Assembly: GCA_030633185.1 (NCBI GenBank)
Contig: DAOVTG010000146.1
Span: 1 to 6,384, forward strand
Direction of reading: 5' to 3'
Origin: Deltaproteobacteria bacterium
Lineage (GTDB): Bacteria; Desulfobacterota; Anaeroferrophillalia; Anaeroferrophillales; Tharpellaceae
Length of the DNA stretch: 6,384 bases
In this document: positions 1-6,013 of the stretch, piece by piece
Layout: every line of letters starts with the position of its first letter
How positions within the stretch are numbered: position 1 is the first letter of the stretch
Notes under the pieces: generated by a model
Databases searched by the model: none
What the model was told of the DNA's origin: nothing
Seen by the model: the letters and a program-made list of their open reading frames with translations, nothing else
Program-made: the position numbers and the translations under genes

Positions 1-204
1 AACCGCCTTGATGCAGGGGAATGTGAAGGTGATTGAGAGGGAGCCCTCTTTGTCGCCGGAAAGACCGATGATGCCGGTAATGTCACCGGTTGCCGCCTGG
101 CTTTTTTTGATATAGGGTTTGCCGGGTTTTGATTGTATGAAGGCCATGGTCTTCAACACATTGATGGTACCTTCGATGAAGGGGTTAATGTAGCGGACAT
201 CCAC
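1..204 (-). CDS. cheX: CheX-like chemotaxis protein (5' part only)
   Basis: Reading the minus strand from a GTG at 204 gives 68 uninterrupted codons to the window edge, so the C-terminal half or more is missing. The product starts MDVRYINPFIEGTINVLKTM, followed by a KPGKPY segment (about residues 26-31) and ATGDITGIIGLSGDKEGS (about 38-55). From memory this is the N-terminal pattern of the CheX/CheC-like family, whose members dephosphorylate CheY-P in the cytoplasm. The family's catalytic E-x2-N helix would lie beyond the visible part, so activity cannot be judged. The GTG start is supported by AAGGAG eight bases upstream and by agreement with the usual family N-terminus. It is transcribed divergently from the plus-strand gene cluster and no chemotaxis neighbour is visible. 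It could be a stand-alone CheX-domain protein of unknown partner. Family assignment is fairly sure, exact role is not. Confidence 0.82.
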   Translation of the reverse strand, partial: MDVRYINPFIEGTINVLKTMAFIQSKPGKPYIKKSQAATGDITGIIGLSGDKEGSLSITFTFPCIKAV

Positions 205-450
205 TGTATGATCTCCTTGAGATGAGAGGCAGAGAGGGTGAAATACTAAACCGTCGGTGGCGACCGTTCTCGACTTATATCGACATGATCACGATGATTA
301 TTGACTAACTAACAAATTGTCTTACCAAGTTCAAGTATTTTTTATGGATTTTTTTCCCGCTTATTGTTAGTATCTGCGTTTATCGCTTGAAATGAGTGGA
401 ATCTGTTGGAACTTGTTACCTCCAATACAGGTCAATTGATGAGATATTAT
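205..450. other. Divergent intergenic region, no confident promoter
   Basis: These 246 bases separate the minus-strand cheX-like gene from the plus-strand cluster, so they should hold promoters for both directions. I see no coding potential except a possible N-terminal extension of the transglycosylase from a TTG at 406. The best plus-strand -35 candidate is TTGACT at 301-306, but the bases 16-17 further on (TACCAA or ACCAAG) are poor -10 matches. TAGTAT at 368-373 is a fair -10 without a good -35. On the minus strand TATAAG (about 274-279) is a possible -10, again without a clear -35. The stretch 335-365 is strongly T-rich with runs of six and seven T. A short inverted repeat TTGGA/TCCAA (406-410, 421-425) lies just before the chosen start. 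None of these is strong enough to be called alone. Confidence 0.5.
213..218 (-). promoter_or_regulatory. Ribosome binding site of the cheX-like gene
   Basis: The minus strand reads AAGGAG here, eight bases before the GTG at 204. It is a near-perfect Shine-Dalgarno match and it decides the GTG start, because no ATG is available at a suitable distance. Confidence 0.8.
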
Positions 451-1290
451 ATGAAAATTATTATTTATTTACTGTGTTTAATTCTTTTGTTCTGGTCAGG
501 CAGTGCTTTGGCTCTTGAAGAAGGTTCGTTATATCAGCGTTTGGCCGCTGAAGAGGGCTTAGATGAGGCTCTGGTACAGCGTTTTCAGCAGGATGATCAA
601 TTTCCGGTCAAAACGGCCATTATTGCAAAAAATCTCAAACAGGTCGAAAGTAAAGCTGCTTACGACCGTTTTCTGGGGTCTTCCTCAGTGCGAAAGGCTC
701 AGCAATTTCTTAAGGAAAATCGTAGCTGGATGAAGCTCCAGGAGGCAAAGCACGGGGTCGAAGCCGAGCTTGTTACGGCAATTTTTCTGATTGAGTCTGA
801 CCTCGGCCGCTATCCGGGCCGCTATAAATTGCTCGAGGTTTTCACCTCTCTGGCTTCCTGTGATCAGGAAGTTCATTTGCTAAAAGTTTACCAAGAATTG
901 CGGCCCCAATACCCAGAACTCGATTATCAATGGCTCAAACGCCGGGCTCAAAAGAAATCGGCCTGGGGTTATGAACAGCTTGTTGCTCTGCTGCGTTTAA
1001 CTGATCGCGTCGAGGTTGATCAGGTGAAAGGTTCCTGGGCTGGGGCTTTTGGGATTTGTCAGTTTATTCCGAGCAGTTGTCTTAATTATGCGGTTGACGG
1101 TAATGGTGACGGGCGCATCGATCTCTATAATTTTCAGGATGCGGCGGCCAGTGTCGCCAATTATCTAACGGTTCATGGCTGGCGTTCAGGGCTTGACCGC
1201 CAGGCCCGAGAAGAGGTTGTCTGGAGCTATAATCACAGCCGTCTCTATTGTCAGACAGTAGTTGAGTTGGCTTATAGGCTGCGGAAATAA
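451..1290 (+). CDS. MltB-like lytic murein transglycosylase, periplasmic
   Basis: Predicted to cleave the MurNAc-GlcNAc bond of peptidoglycan with formation of 1,6-anhydro-MurNAc, acting in the periplasm. From the ATG at 451 the protein has 279 residues. Residues 1-21 form a Sec signal peptide (MKIII, hydrophobic core, cleavage probably after ALA at 19-21) with no lipobox, so it should be soluble. The SLT_2/GH103 domain shows the catalytic Glu115 in FLIESDLGRY, then WAGAFGICQFIPSS (196-209), an EF-hand-like calcium loop with D216, N218, D220, R222 and D230 spaced as in Slt35, the segment ASVANYLTVHGW, and a late SYNHS (about 259-263). It is shorter than E. coli MltB (361 residues). The start could also be ATG 439 or TTG 406, but those would put 4-15 extra residues before the signal peptide, and no start has a strong ribosome site. 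Its TAA overlaps the tmk ATG by one base. Four cysteines in the mature part are unusual. Confidence 0.87.
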   Translation: MKIIIYLLCLILLFWSGSALALEEGSLYQRLAAEEGLDEALVQRFQQDDQFPVKTAIIAKNLKQVESKAAYDRFLGSSSVRKAQQFLKENRSWMKLQEAKHGVEAELVTAIFLIESDLGRYPGRYKLLEVFTSLASCDQEVHLLKVYQELRPQYPELDYQWLKRRAQKKSAWGYEQLVALLRLTDRVEVDQVKGSWAGAFGICQFIPSSCLNYAVDGNGDGRIDLYNFQDAAASVANYLTVHGWRSGLDRQAREEVVWSYNHSRLYCQTVVELAYRLRK

Positions 1291-1949
1291 TGGCAGCTTA
1301 TGGAAGCGGTTCTCTGATATCTTTTGAGGGCATTGAAGGTTGCGGCAAATCGACCCAGATTATTCTGTTGGCCAAGCGTTTGCGGGCTGCTCAAAAAGAG
1401 GTTGTTATCTCGCGCGAGCCGGGTGCGACACCTTTGGGCGCAAAGCTCAGAGCTCTACTCTTAGATCCTGCGTATAGTCCGGATGCCCTTACAGAGTTGT
1501 TGCTCTATCTAGCTGATCGCCGTGAACACCGTCGTCAGGTGATTGCTCCAGCCCTGCAGCGCGGGGCTTTGGTTCTGGTTGATCGTTACGTTGATTCGAC
1601 TTGGGTCTATCAGGGCTTTGCCCGGGATGAAGTTGAGCCATCCTTAATTGAAAAACTTAATCGTCTTGTGGTTGGTGACGATTGGCCAAAATTGACTTTT
1701 GTCCTTGATTGTCCGGCTCCGGTGGGCCTGGGAAGGGCTCGGGAGCGTAACCGGGAGACCGGTGTAGAAGGGGTGGCGGATCGTTTTGAACAACGCCATC
1801 TCGATTTTCATGAGTCTGTTCGTCAGGGTTTTCTGGTTCTGGCTAAAGTCGAAAAGGAGCGTTTCAGGGTGATCGACGCTGATCGTGAGATCGAGACGAT
1901 TCATGATGATATCTGGCGGGAGTTTTCTTTAAAATATGCCATTAATTGA
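1290..1949 (+). CDS. tmk: Thymidylate kinase
   Basis: Phosphorylates dTMP to dTDP with ATP, the step that commits thymidylate to dTTP synthesis in the cytoplasm. The 219-residue length is normal for the family. The P-loop is FEGIEGCGKST (residues 12-22), REPG follows at 42-45, the DRY motif is at 98-100 in LVLVDRYVDST, and YQGFAR (107-112) contributes to nucleotide binding. The LID region (about 149-181) is arginine-rich and ends in the family pattern RFEQRHLDFHESVRQGF. The ATG shares one base with the stop of the preceding gene (TAATG), and there is only a weak purine-rich stretch (GCGGA) before it, so translation probably depends on coupling to the upstream gene. The end overlaps holB by 14 bases. 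Nothing is missing or broken. Confidence 0.97.
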   Translation: MAAYGSGSLISFEGIEGCGKSTQIILLAKRLRAAQKEVVISREPGATPLGAKLRALLLDPAYSPDALTELLLYLADRREHRRQVIAPALQRGALVLVDRYVDSTWVYQGFARDEVEPSLIEKLNRLVVGDDWPKLTFVLDCPAPVGLGRARERNRETGVEGVADRFEQRHLDFHESVRQGFLVLAKVEKERFRVIDADREIETIHDDIWREFSLKYAIN

Positions 1950-2928
1950 TCTCCTGGGACAGGATCTGGTGAAAGTCCGTCTCTCTTCTATGGTGGAAAA
2001 GAGCCGGGTGCCTCCGGCTCTACTTTTCGTCGGACCTCAAGGCGTCGGCAAGGCTATGGCGGCGTTTCTTTTTGTCCAGGCTTTGAGTTGTCCGGAAAGG
2101 CAAAAAGGGGATGCCTGCGGTCATTGTCCATCATGTATTCAGGTGCAGCGCCAGCTCTATCCTGATCTTTTAATTGTTGAGCCTGAAAAACGACAAATCA
2201 AGATTGAACAGATTCGTGAACTTCAAGATTTTATCAGTTTTGCTCCGATTGTTGGTGAGCGCCGGATAGTTATTATAAAAGAGGCTCACCTCCTTAATCA
2301 AGTAGCCGCCAATGCTCTTTTGAAAACCTTGGAGGAGCCTTTTGCGACGGTTTCGTTTATCTTACTCAGTCACCGTCACAGTCTTTTGCCGGCGACCGTG
2401 CTTTCACGTTGTCTGATGTTCCCCTTTGTCTCTCTGGCGGGGCCGACTATCGTGCAGATCCTGGCTCGACAGAGGGCTGCTGGCGAGCTTGGTGAAGTCG
2501 ATCTTGAGGCGGCCGCGGCCTGGTCTGGAGGGAGTATGGAGCGAGCCCTCTTTTTTCTTGATGAGGAAAATCTTCGTTGGTGTCGGAATTTTATCGATAA
2601 TTTTTCCGGATTACCGGGAAGTAGTTTAGGGGCAGCCCTTGATCTGGCCCAAGAGGCCAGTCAGTCTGACTCTTCAGAGGTGCTTTTCTTTCTCTTGCGC
2701 AGTTTTCTGCACGAGGCTATGCTTTATGCTCAAGAGGTTGAGGCTTCGACTCTTTGTCTCTCCGGGTGGAGTGATAAAGCGGCGGCCTTCGCCGGTTTAG
2801 GGGTGCAACCGCTTTTGGCAATGCGTCAGCAACTGTTGGCCCTTGAACGCGGTCAGGCAGTCAATATTAATCTGAAACTGGCCTTCGAGGCTTTTTTTAT
2901 GAAAATTGTGGTTACTGTTGCAGTGTAG
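1936..2928 (+). CDS. holB: DNA polymerase III clamp-loader subunit delta-prime
   Basis: Delta-prime is the stator of the clamp loader that places the beta sliding clamp on primed DNA. The 330-residue protein begins with the usual MPLIDLLGQD. It has a P-loop-like GPQGVGKA (33-40), in which the Thr/Ser after the lysine is replaced by Ala. Delta-prime proteins normally have such a degenerate, non-hydrolysing site, so this favours HolB over DnaX. The zinc module has C52, C61, C64 and C67. A degenerate Walker B (IKEAHLL, 114-120) follows, then NALLKTLEEP (126-135), and the SRC motif at 157-159 supplies the arginine finger Arg158. The C-terminal part (about 200-330) is divergent and helical, as usual for the collar domain. 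The gene overlaps tmk by 14 bases. GGGAG at 1918-1922 is 13 bases from the ATG, a long spacing, so coupling to tmk is likely. Confidence 0.94.
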   Translation: MPLIDLLGQDLVKVRLSSMVEKSRVPPALLFVGPQGVGKAMAAFLFVQALSCPERQKGDACGHCPSCIQVQRQLYPDLLIVEPEKRQIKIEQIRELQDFISFAPIVGERRIVIIKEAHLLNQVAANALLKTLEEPFATVSFILLSHRHSLLPATVLSRCLMFPFVSLAGPTIVQILARQRAAGELGEVDLEAAAAWSGGSMERALFFLDEENLRWCRNFIDNFSGLPGSSLGAALDLAQEASQSDSSEVLFFLLRSFLHEAMLYAQEVEASTLCLSGWSDKAAAFAGLGVQPLLAMRQQLLALERGQAVNINLKLAFEAFFMKIVVTVAV

Positions 2929-2974
2929 GTTGGGTTAGTTTATTTGTGTACTTCCGGTTGGGCCGGATGAAATA

Positions 2975-2979
2975 GAGGG
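2975..2979 (+). promoter_or_regulatory. Ribosome binding site of the ricT-like gene
   Basis: GAGGG lies seven bases before the ATG at 2987. This gene has the widest gap before it (58 bases) and its own clear Shine-Dalgarno site, so unlike its neighbours it need not depend on coupling. Confidence 0.7.
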
Positions 2980-2986
2980 TTTTTAA

Positions 2987-3910
2987 ATGGTGAAACGTTA
3001 TGCCGGGGTATCTTTTCGTTGCTCCCGCAGGATTTATTGTTTTGAGATTGGGGCTTTGCATCTTAAGGTTAATGATACGGTGGTTGTTGAAACTGATCGT
3101 GGGATTAATATGGGGCAGGTGGTGGTGGCGCCGGAGCAGGCGGTACTGCCCGACGGGGTTGCCGAGGAGGGTGTCAAGAAGGTGTTACGCAAAGCCCGGG
3201 ATGACGATTTTGAAAAACTTCAGGAGAATTCCATACGGGAAGTAGAGGCTGCGCAGATATGTCGTGAGAAAATCAAATTTTACGGTTTAAAGATGAAGCT
3301 CGTGCAGGCCGAATTAATGCATGACGGTAATCGGATTATCTTCTATTTTACAGCTGAGAACCGAGTTGATTTTCGTGAATTGGTCAAGGATCTGGCTCAT
3401 TCATTACATGTTCGAGTTGAGATGCGGCAGATTGGTATCCGTGATGCGGCGGGGATGTTGGGAGGGGTTGGTATCTGTGGCCGGGAGCTCTGTTGCTCGG
3501 CTTTTCTCACCACCTTTGAACCGGTTACCGTGAAGATGGCAAAAGAGCAGAACCTGGCTTTAAACCCGATGAAGATCTCCGGCATCTGTGGACGTCTGAT
3601 GTGTTGTCTGGGTTATGAGTATGACAATTATCGGCAGCGTGAAGGTCGGCGCAAGAATTACAAGAAAGGTGAAAACCCTTCTGAGCGGGAGAATGAGAAT
3701 CGGAAGCAGAAAGATTCAGGAAAAGATACGGAAAAAAAATCCGGGGTAAGTGATGCCGACAGCCCGGAAAAAACTTCGGAGAAAAATAGTGCCAAAACCA
3801 CGGTCGAGGATTCTCGGGACAAGAAAGGTCCCAGAAATAGAAGTTCCAGGAATGCCAAAGGTCCCAGAGGTTCCAAGAACCGGGAAAAGAGGAAGAAAGA
3901 GCAATCATGA
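2987..3910 (+). CDS. ricT: RicT/YaaT-like PSP1-domain protein with charged C-terminal tail
   Basis: Homologue of B. subtilis RicT (YaaT), which with RicA and RicF forms an iron-sulfur complex that steers mRNA cleavage by RNase Y. Whether that partner system exists in this organism is unknown. Of 307 residues, about 1-215 match the PSP1/RicT core: ETDRGINMGQVVVA (35-48), IIFYFTAENRVDFRELVKDL (117-136), RQIGIRDAAGMLGG (147-160), then two cysteine clusters, CGRELCC (C164, C169, C170) and CGRLMCC (C201, C206, C207), which match the conserved cysteines of the family and are likely cluster ligands. B. subtilis RicT has about 275 residues and, as I recall it, only a short tail. Here residues about 218-307 are a low-complexity tail rich in Lys, Arg, Glu, Ser and Asn, probably disordered. 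The tail includes a short repeat and an A8 tract. The stop overlaps the metG start (ATGA). Family call strong, function inferred. Confidence 0.92.
   Translation: MVKRYAGVSFRCSRRIYCFEIGALHLKVNDTVVVETDRGINMGQVVVAPEQAVLPDGVAEEGVKKVLRKARDDDFEKLQENSIREVEAAQICREKIKFYGLKMKLVQAELMHDGNRIIFYFTAENRVDFRELVKDLAHSLHVRVEMRQIGIRDAAGMLGGVGICGRELCCSAFLTTFEPVTVKMAKEQNLALNPMKISGICGRLMCCLGYEYDNYRQREGRRKNYKKGENPSERENENRKQKDSGKDTEKKSGVSDADSPEKTSEKNSAKTTVEDSRDKKGPRNRSSRNAKGPRGSKNREKRKKEQS
3824..3868 (+). repeat. Short direct repeat inside the ricT tail
   Basis: AAAGGTCCCAGA occurs at 3824-3835 and again at 3857-3868, 33 bases (11 codons) apart and in the same frame, so the encoded tail reads KGPR twice. The bases after each copy are also alike (AGTTCCAGGAA and GGTTCCAAGAA), at a 27-base offset. 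This looks like an eroded internal duplication in a low-complexity tail rather than a mobile or regulatory repeat. Confidence 0.55.
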
Positions 3911-5445
3911 GTGATTTACGGGAAAAAATCTACTATATTACGACCCCGATCTACTACGTTAACGACGTGCCTCATATCGGCCACGCCTATACGACGATTG
4001 CGGCTGATGTTGTAGCCCGCTACCAGCGTTTGACGGGTAGAGAGGTTTTCTTTTTGACCGGAACCGATGAACACGGCCTTAAAATAGAGAAAACCGCCAC
4101 GGCTAAAGGTATGAGTGCCAAGGAGCTGGTTGATGAGGTGGTTGAACGCTACATCCATCTCTGGAAGGTTTTGAATATCTCGCATGATGACTTTATCCGA
4201 ACCAGTGAGGAGCGCCACTACCGGGCCGTACACGCCTTTTTCAAGAGGGTTCGGGAGCAAGGTCAGATCTATCTAGGGCATTACGAAGATTGGTACTGTG
4301 TGCCCTGTGAAACCTTCTGGACCGAGAGCCAGCTTGATAACGGTAACTGTTGCGAGTGTGGACGTCCGGCTGAGCGGGTTAAAGAGGAGAGTTATTTCTT
4401 CGCGATGTCGGCCTTTCAGCAGCGTTTGCTCGATTATTTGAAAGAGCATGATGATTTTGTTATGCCTAAGAGTAAACTCAATGAGGTTTTGGGCTTTTTG
4501 CGGGAGGAGCTGCGCGATTTGAGTATCAGCCGCAGCAGTTTCAGTTGGGGGATCCCGGTACCCGATGATCAGCGTCATATTATCTATGTCTGGTTTGATG
4601 CTCTGATCAACTATCTAACGGCTGCCGGTTTTCCTGATGATCAGGAGCGATTCGAGCGTCTATGGCCGGCTGATGTCCACCTCATCGGTAAAGATATTTT
4701 ACGTTTTCATGCAGTCTACTGGCCGACCTTTCTGTTTGCCGCCGGCCTGCCGCTGCCGCGCCGGGTTTTTGCCCATGGCTGGTGGACGGTGGAGGGTGAA
4801 AAAATGTCGAAATCGGTCGGCAATGTGGTGGATCCCGAAGTTGTCGTCGAGGAATTCGGGGTTGATGCTTTTCGCTATTTTCTTTTGCGGGAAGTACCTT
4901 TTGGTTCAGATGGTGATTTTTCCAAAACCGCGCTCAAGGGCCGGGTCAACAGTGAGTTGGCCAACGATCTTGGTAATCTTTTGAGCCGCACCGTAGCGAT
5001 GGTCAAGAAATATCGCCAGTCGGTGATTCCGATGGCCGATACTGAAAGTGTACACTACCGCGAATTTGCCGCTTTGCATGATGAGATCCGTCAGGAGGTC
5101 GCAGCGGCGATGGCGGATCTGGCTTTTCACAAAATGCTGGCTGCGGTCTGGCGTCTGGTCGAAAAATGTAATCGTTTTATTGACGAACAGGCACCCTGGG
5201 CTCTGGCCAAGGATGAGTCCCGGGCCCATGAGTTGGATCAGGTTCTCTATTGTGTACTTGAAACTTTGCGTCTTTTAAGTGTCTATCTATCCCCCGTGAT
5301 GCCCGAAAAAGCCGCCCAGATGGCACTCCAGTTAGGACAGGCCGATCCCACCGCAAGCAGCGGCCCGGAGGTTTTTGCCTGGGGCAGACTGGCAACCGGC
5401 GGGGAGGTAATTAAAGGTAAGTCACTTTTTCCGCGCCTTGAGTAG
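3907..5445 (+). CDS. metG: Methionyl-tRNA synthetase, short form
   Basis: Charges tRNA-Met (initiator and elongator) with methionine in the cytoplasm. The 512-residue class I synthetase shows TTPIYYVNDVPHIGH with HIGH at 23-26, FLTGTDEHG (49-57), a connective domain with one zinc knuckle (C131, C134, C148, C151), VWFDALINYL (228-237), HLIGKDILRFH (258-268), and KMSKS at 299-303. The helical anticodon-binding domain includes CNRFIDEQAPWALAK (421-435), where Asn and Trp of the family pattern are kept. The protein ends at about GKSLFPRLE. The Trbp111/EMAPII-like tRNA-binding domain found at the C-terminus of the longer E. coli and B. subtilis enzymes is absent, so this is the compact, presumably monomeric type. 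No such domain follows in the next reading frame. The ATG overlaps the ricT stop by four bases (ATGA), preceded by purine-rich AGGAAGAAAGAG. Confidence 0.97.
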   Translation: MSDLREKIYYITTPIYYVNDVPHIGHAYTTIAADVVARYQRLTGREVFFLTGTDEHGLKIEKTATAKGMSAKELVDEVVERYIHLWKVLNISHDDFIRTSEERHYRAVHAFFKRVREQGQIYLGHYEDWYCVPCETFWTESQLDNGNCCECGRPAERVKEESYFFAMSAFQQRLLDYLKEHDDFVMPKSKLNEVLGFLREELRDLSISRSSFSWGIPVPDDQRHIIYVWFDALINYLTAAGFPDDQERFERLWPADVHLIGKDILRFHAVYWPTFLFAAGLPLPRRVFAHGWWTVEGEKMSKSVGNVVDPEVVVEEFGVDAFRYFLLREVPFGSDGDFSKTALKGRVNSELANDLGNLLSRTVAMVKKYRQSVIPMADTESVHYREFAALHDEIRQEVAAAMADLAFHKMLAAVWRLVEKCNRFIDEQAPWALAKDESRAHELDQVLYCVLETLRLLSVYLSPVMPEKAAQMALQLGQADPTASSGPEVFAWGRLATGGEVIKGKSLFPRLE

Positions 5446-5462
5446 TCGTTTAGGTTATTTTT

Positions 5463-6005
5463 ATGGCTAAAAAAAACTTTTGGCCGACTCTTTCAAAGGC
5501 CAACAAGTCACGCCGTAAACAGGCGGTGGTGGCGGTTGGTGAGGTTGTCGGATCGATTCTTGATACCCCCAAACTGCGTCAGCGGTTGTTGCACGAAGAT
5601 ATCTTTCGGCAATGGCGCAAAATTGTCGGCGGTGGGCTGATGGATAAATGTCAGCCGCTTCGCATTAAACGTAATATCCTCTATATCAATGTCAAAAACA
5701 GTTCCTGGGCGCATCAGCTGATCTATATGCAGGAGGAGATTATCAGTCGGGTCAATAAACTTGCCGGAGCGACCCTGATTGCCGCTATTCATTGTCGGGC
5801 CGTCAAAGCCAAGTTGTTGAAACCGGTTGGCGGGCCGGTCGGAAAAAGTGAAAAGCTGCAGTCCGGTTCCCTGGTTTCAGAAGCGGAAGAGCTGGCCTGG
5901 CGCAAACAGACCGAAACCCTGGTCAAAGATCCTGAACTGGTGGAAATCATTTGTCGGATGCGTTGTCATAGTGAAGTCCGGCAACGTCTGGTTGAGAAAT
6001 CGTGA
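5463..6005 (+). CDS. DUF721 protein, candidate DciA-type helicase loader
   Basis: DUF721 proteins of the DciA type interact with and load the replicative helicase DnaB in bacteria that lack the phage-derived loaders DnaC or DnaI. The 180-residue protein has the family core at about 23-115: FRQWRKIVGGGLMDKCQPLRI (48-68, with W51, IVG 54-56 and P65), then ILYINVKNSSWAHQLIYM (72-89) with the signature SSWAHQL. Residues 120-140 look like a flexible Gly/Pro/Ser linker, and 141-176 look helical, with two cysteines. An N-terminal basic segment (KKNFWPTLSKANKSRRKQ) precedes the core. The ATG is eight bases after AGG (5452-5454), and 17 bases separate it from metG. Codons 3-5 contain a run of eight A. 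DUF721 membership is clear, but the helicase-loader role is inferred from the family only. Confidence 0.85.
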   Translation: MAKKNFWPTLSKANKSRRKQAVVAVGEVVGSILDTPKLRQRLLHEDIFRQWRKIVGGGLMDKCQPLRIKRNILYINVKNSSWAHQLIYMQEEIISRVNKLAGATLIAAIHCRAVKAKLLKPVGGPVGKSEKLQSGSLVSEAEELAWRKQTETLVKDPELVEIICRMRCHSEVRQRLVEKS

Positions 6006-6013
6006 CGGTCGCC

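Noticed and set aside
301..329. Sigma-70 promoter with TTGACT at 301-306 for the plus-strand cluster
   Set aside because: The -35 is good, but no acceptable -10 lies at 16-18 bases. It is kept only as a note in the intergenic entry.
2918..2946. Internal promoter before ricT (TTGCAG, 17 bases, TATTTG)
   Set aside because: Both hexamers match the consensus poorly, and a match this weak is expected by chance in AT-rich sequence.
2953..2967. Hairpin TCCGG-TTGGG-CCGGA between holB and ricT as a terminator
   Set aside because: The stem is only five base pairs and no T run follows directly. An AGAGGG ribosome site and the ricT ATG come soon after, so the genes probably remain on one transcript.
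3525..3908. 127-codon open frame on the minus strand across the ricT tail
   Set aside because: It lies opposite purine-rich, low-complexity coding sequence, which leaves few stops on the other strand. Its product has no recognisable domain and there is no convincing ribosome site.
4637..4984. 115-codon open frame on the plus strand in another frame of metG
   Set aside because: It overlaps the metG segment with the essential KMSKS region, and its Arg/Trp-rich sequence is typical of an out-of-frame reading.
3916..5229. Long minus-strand open frames opposite metG (about 101-114 codons each)
   Set aside because: They are antisense to a fully conserved synthetase gene and their compositions reflect the reverse complement of its codons. 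There is no independent sign of coding.
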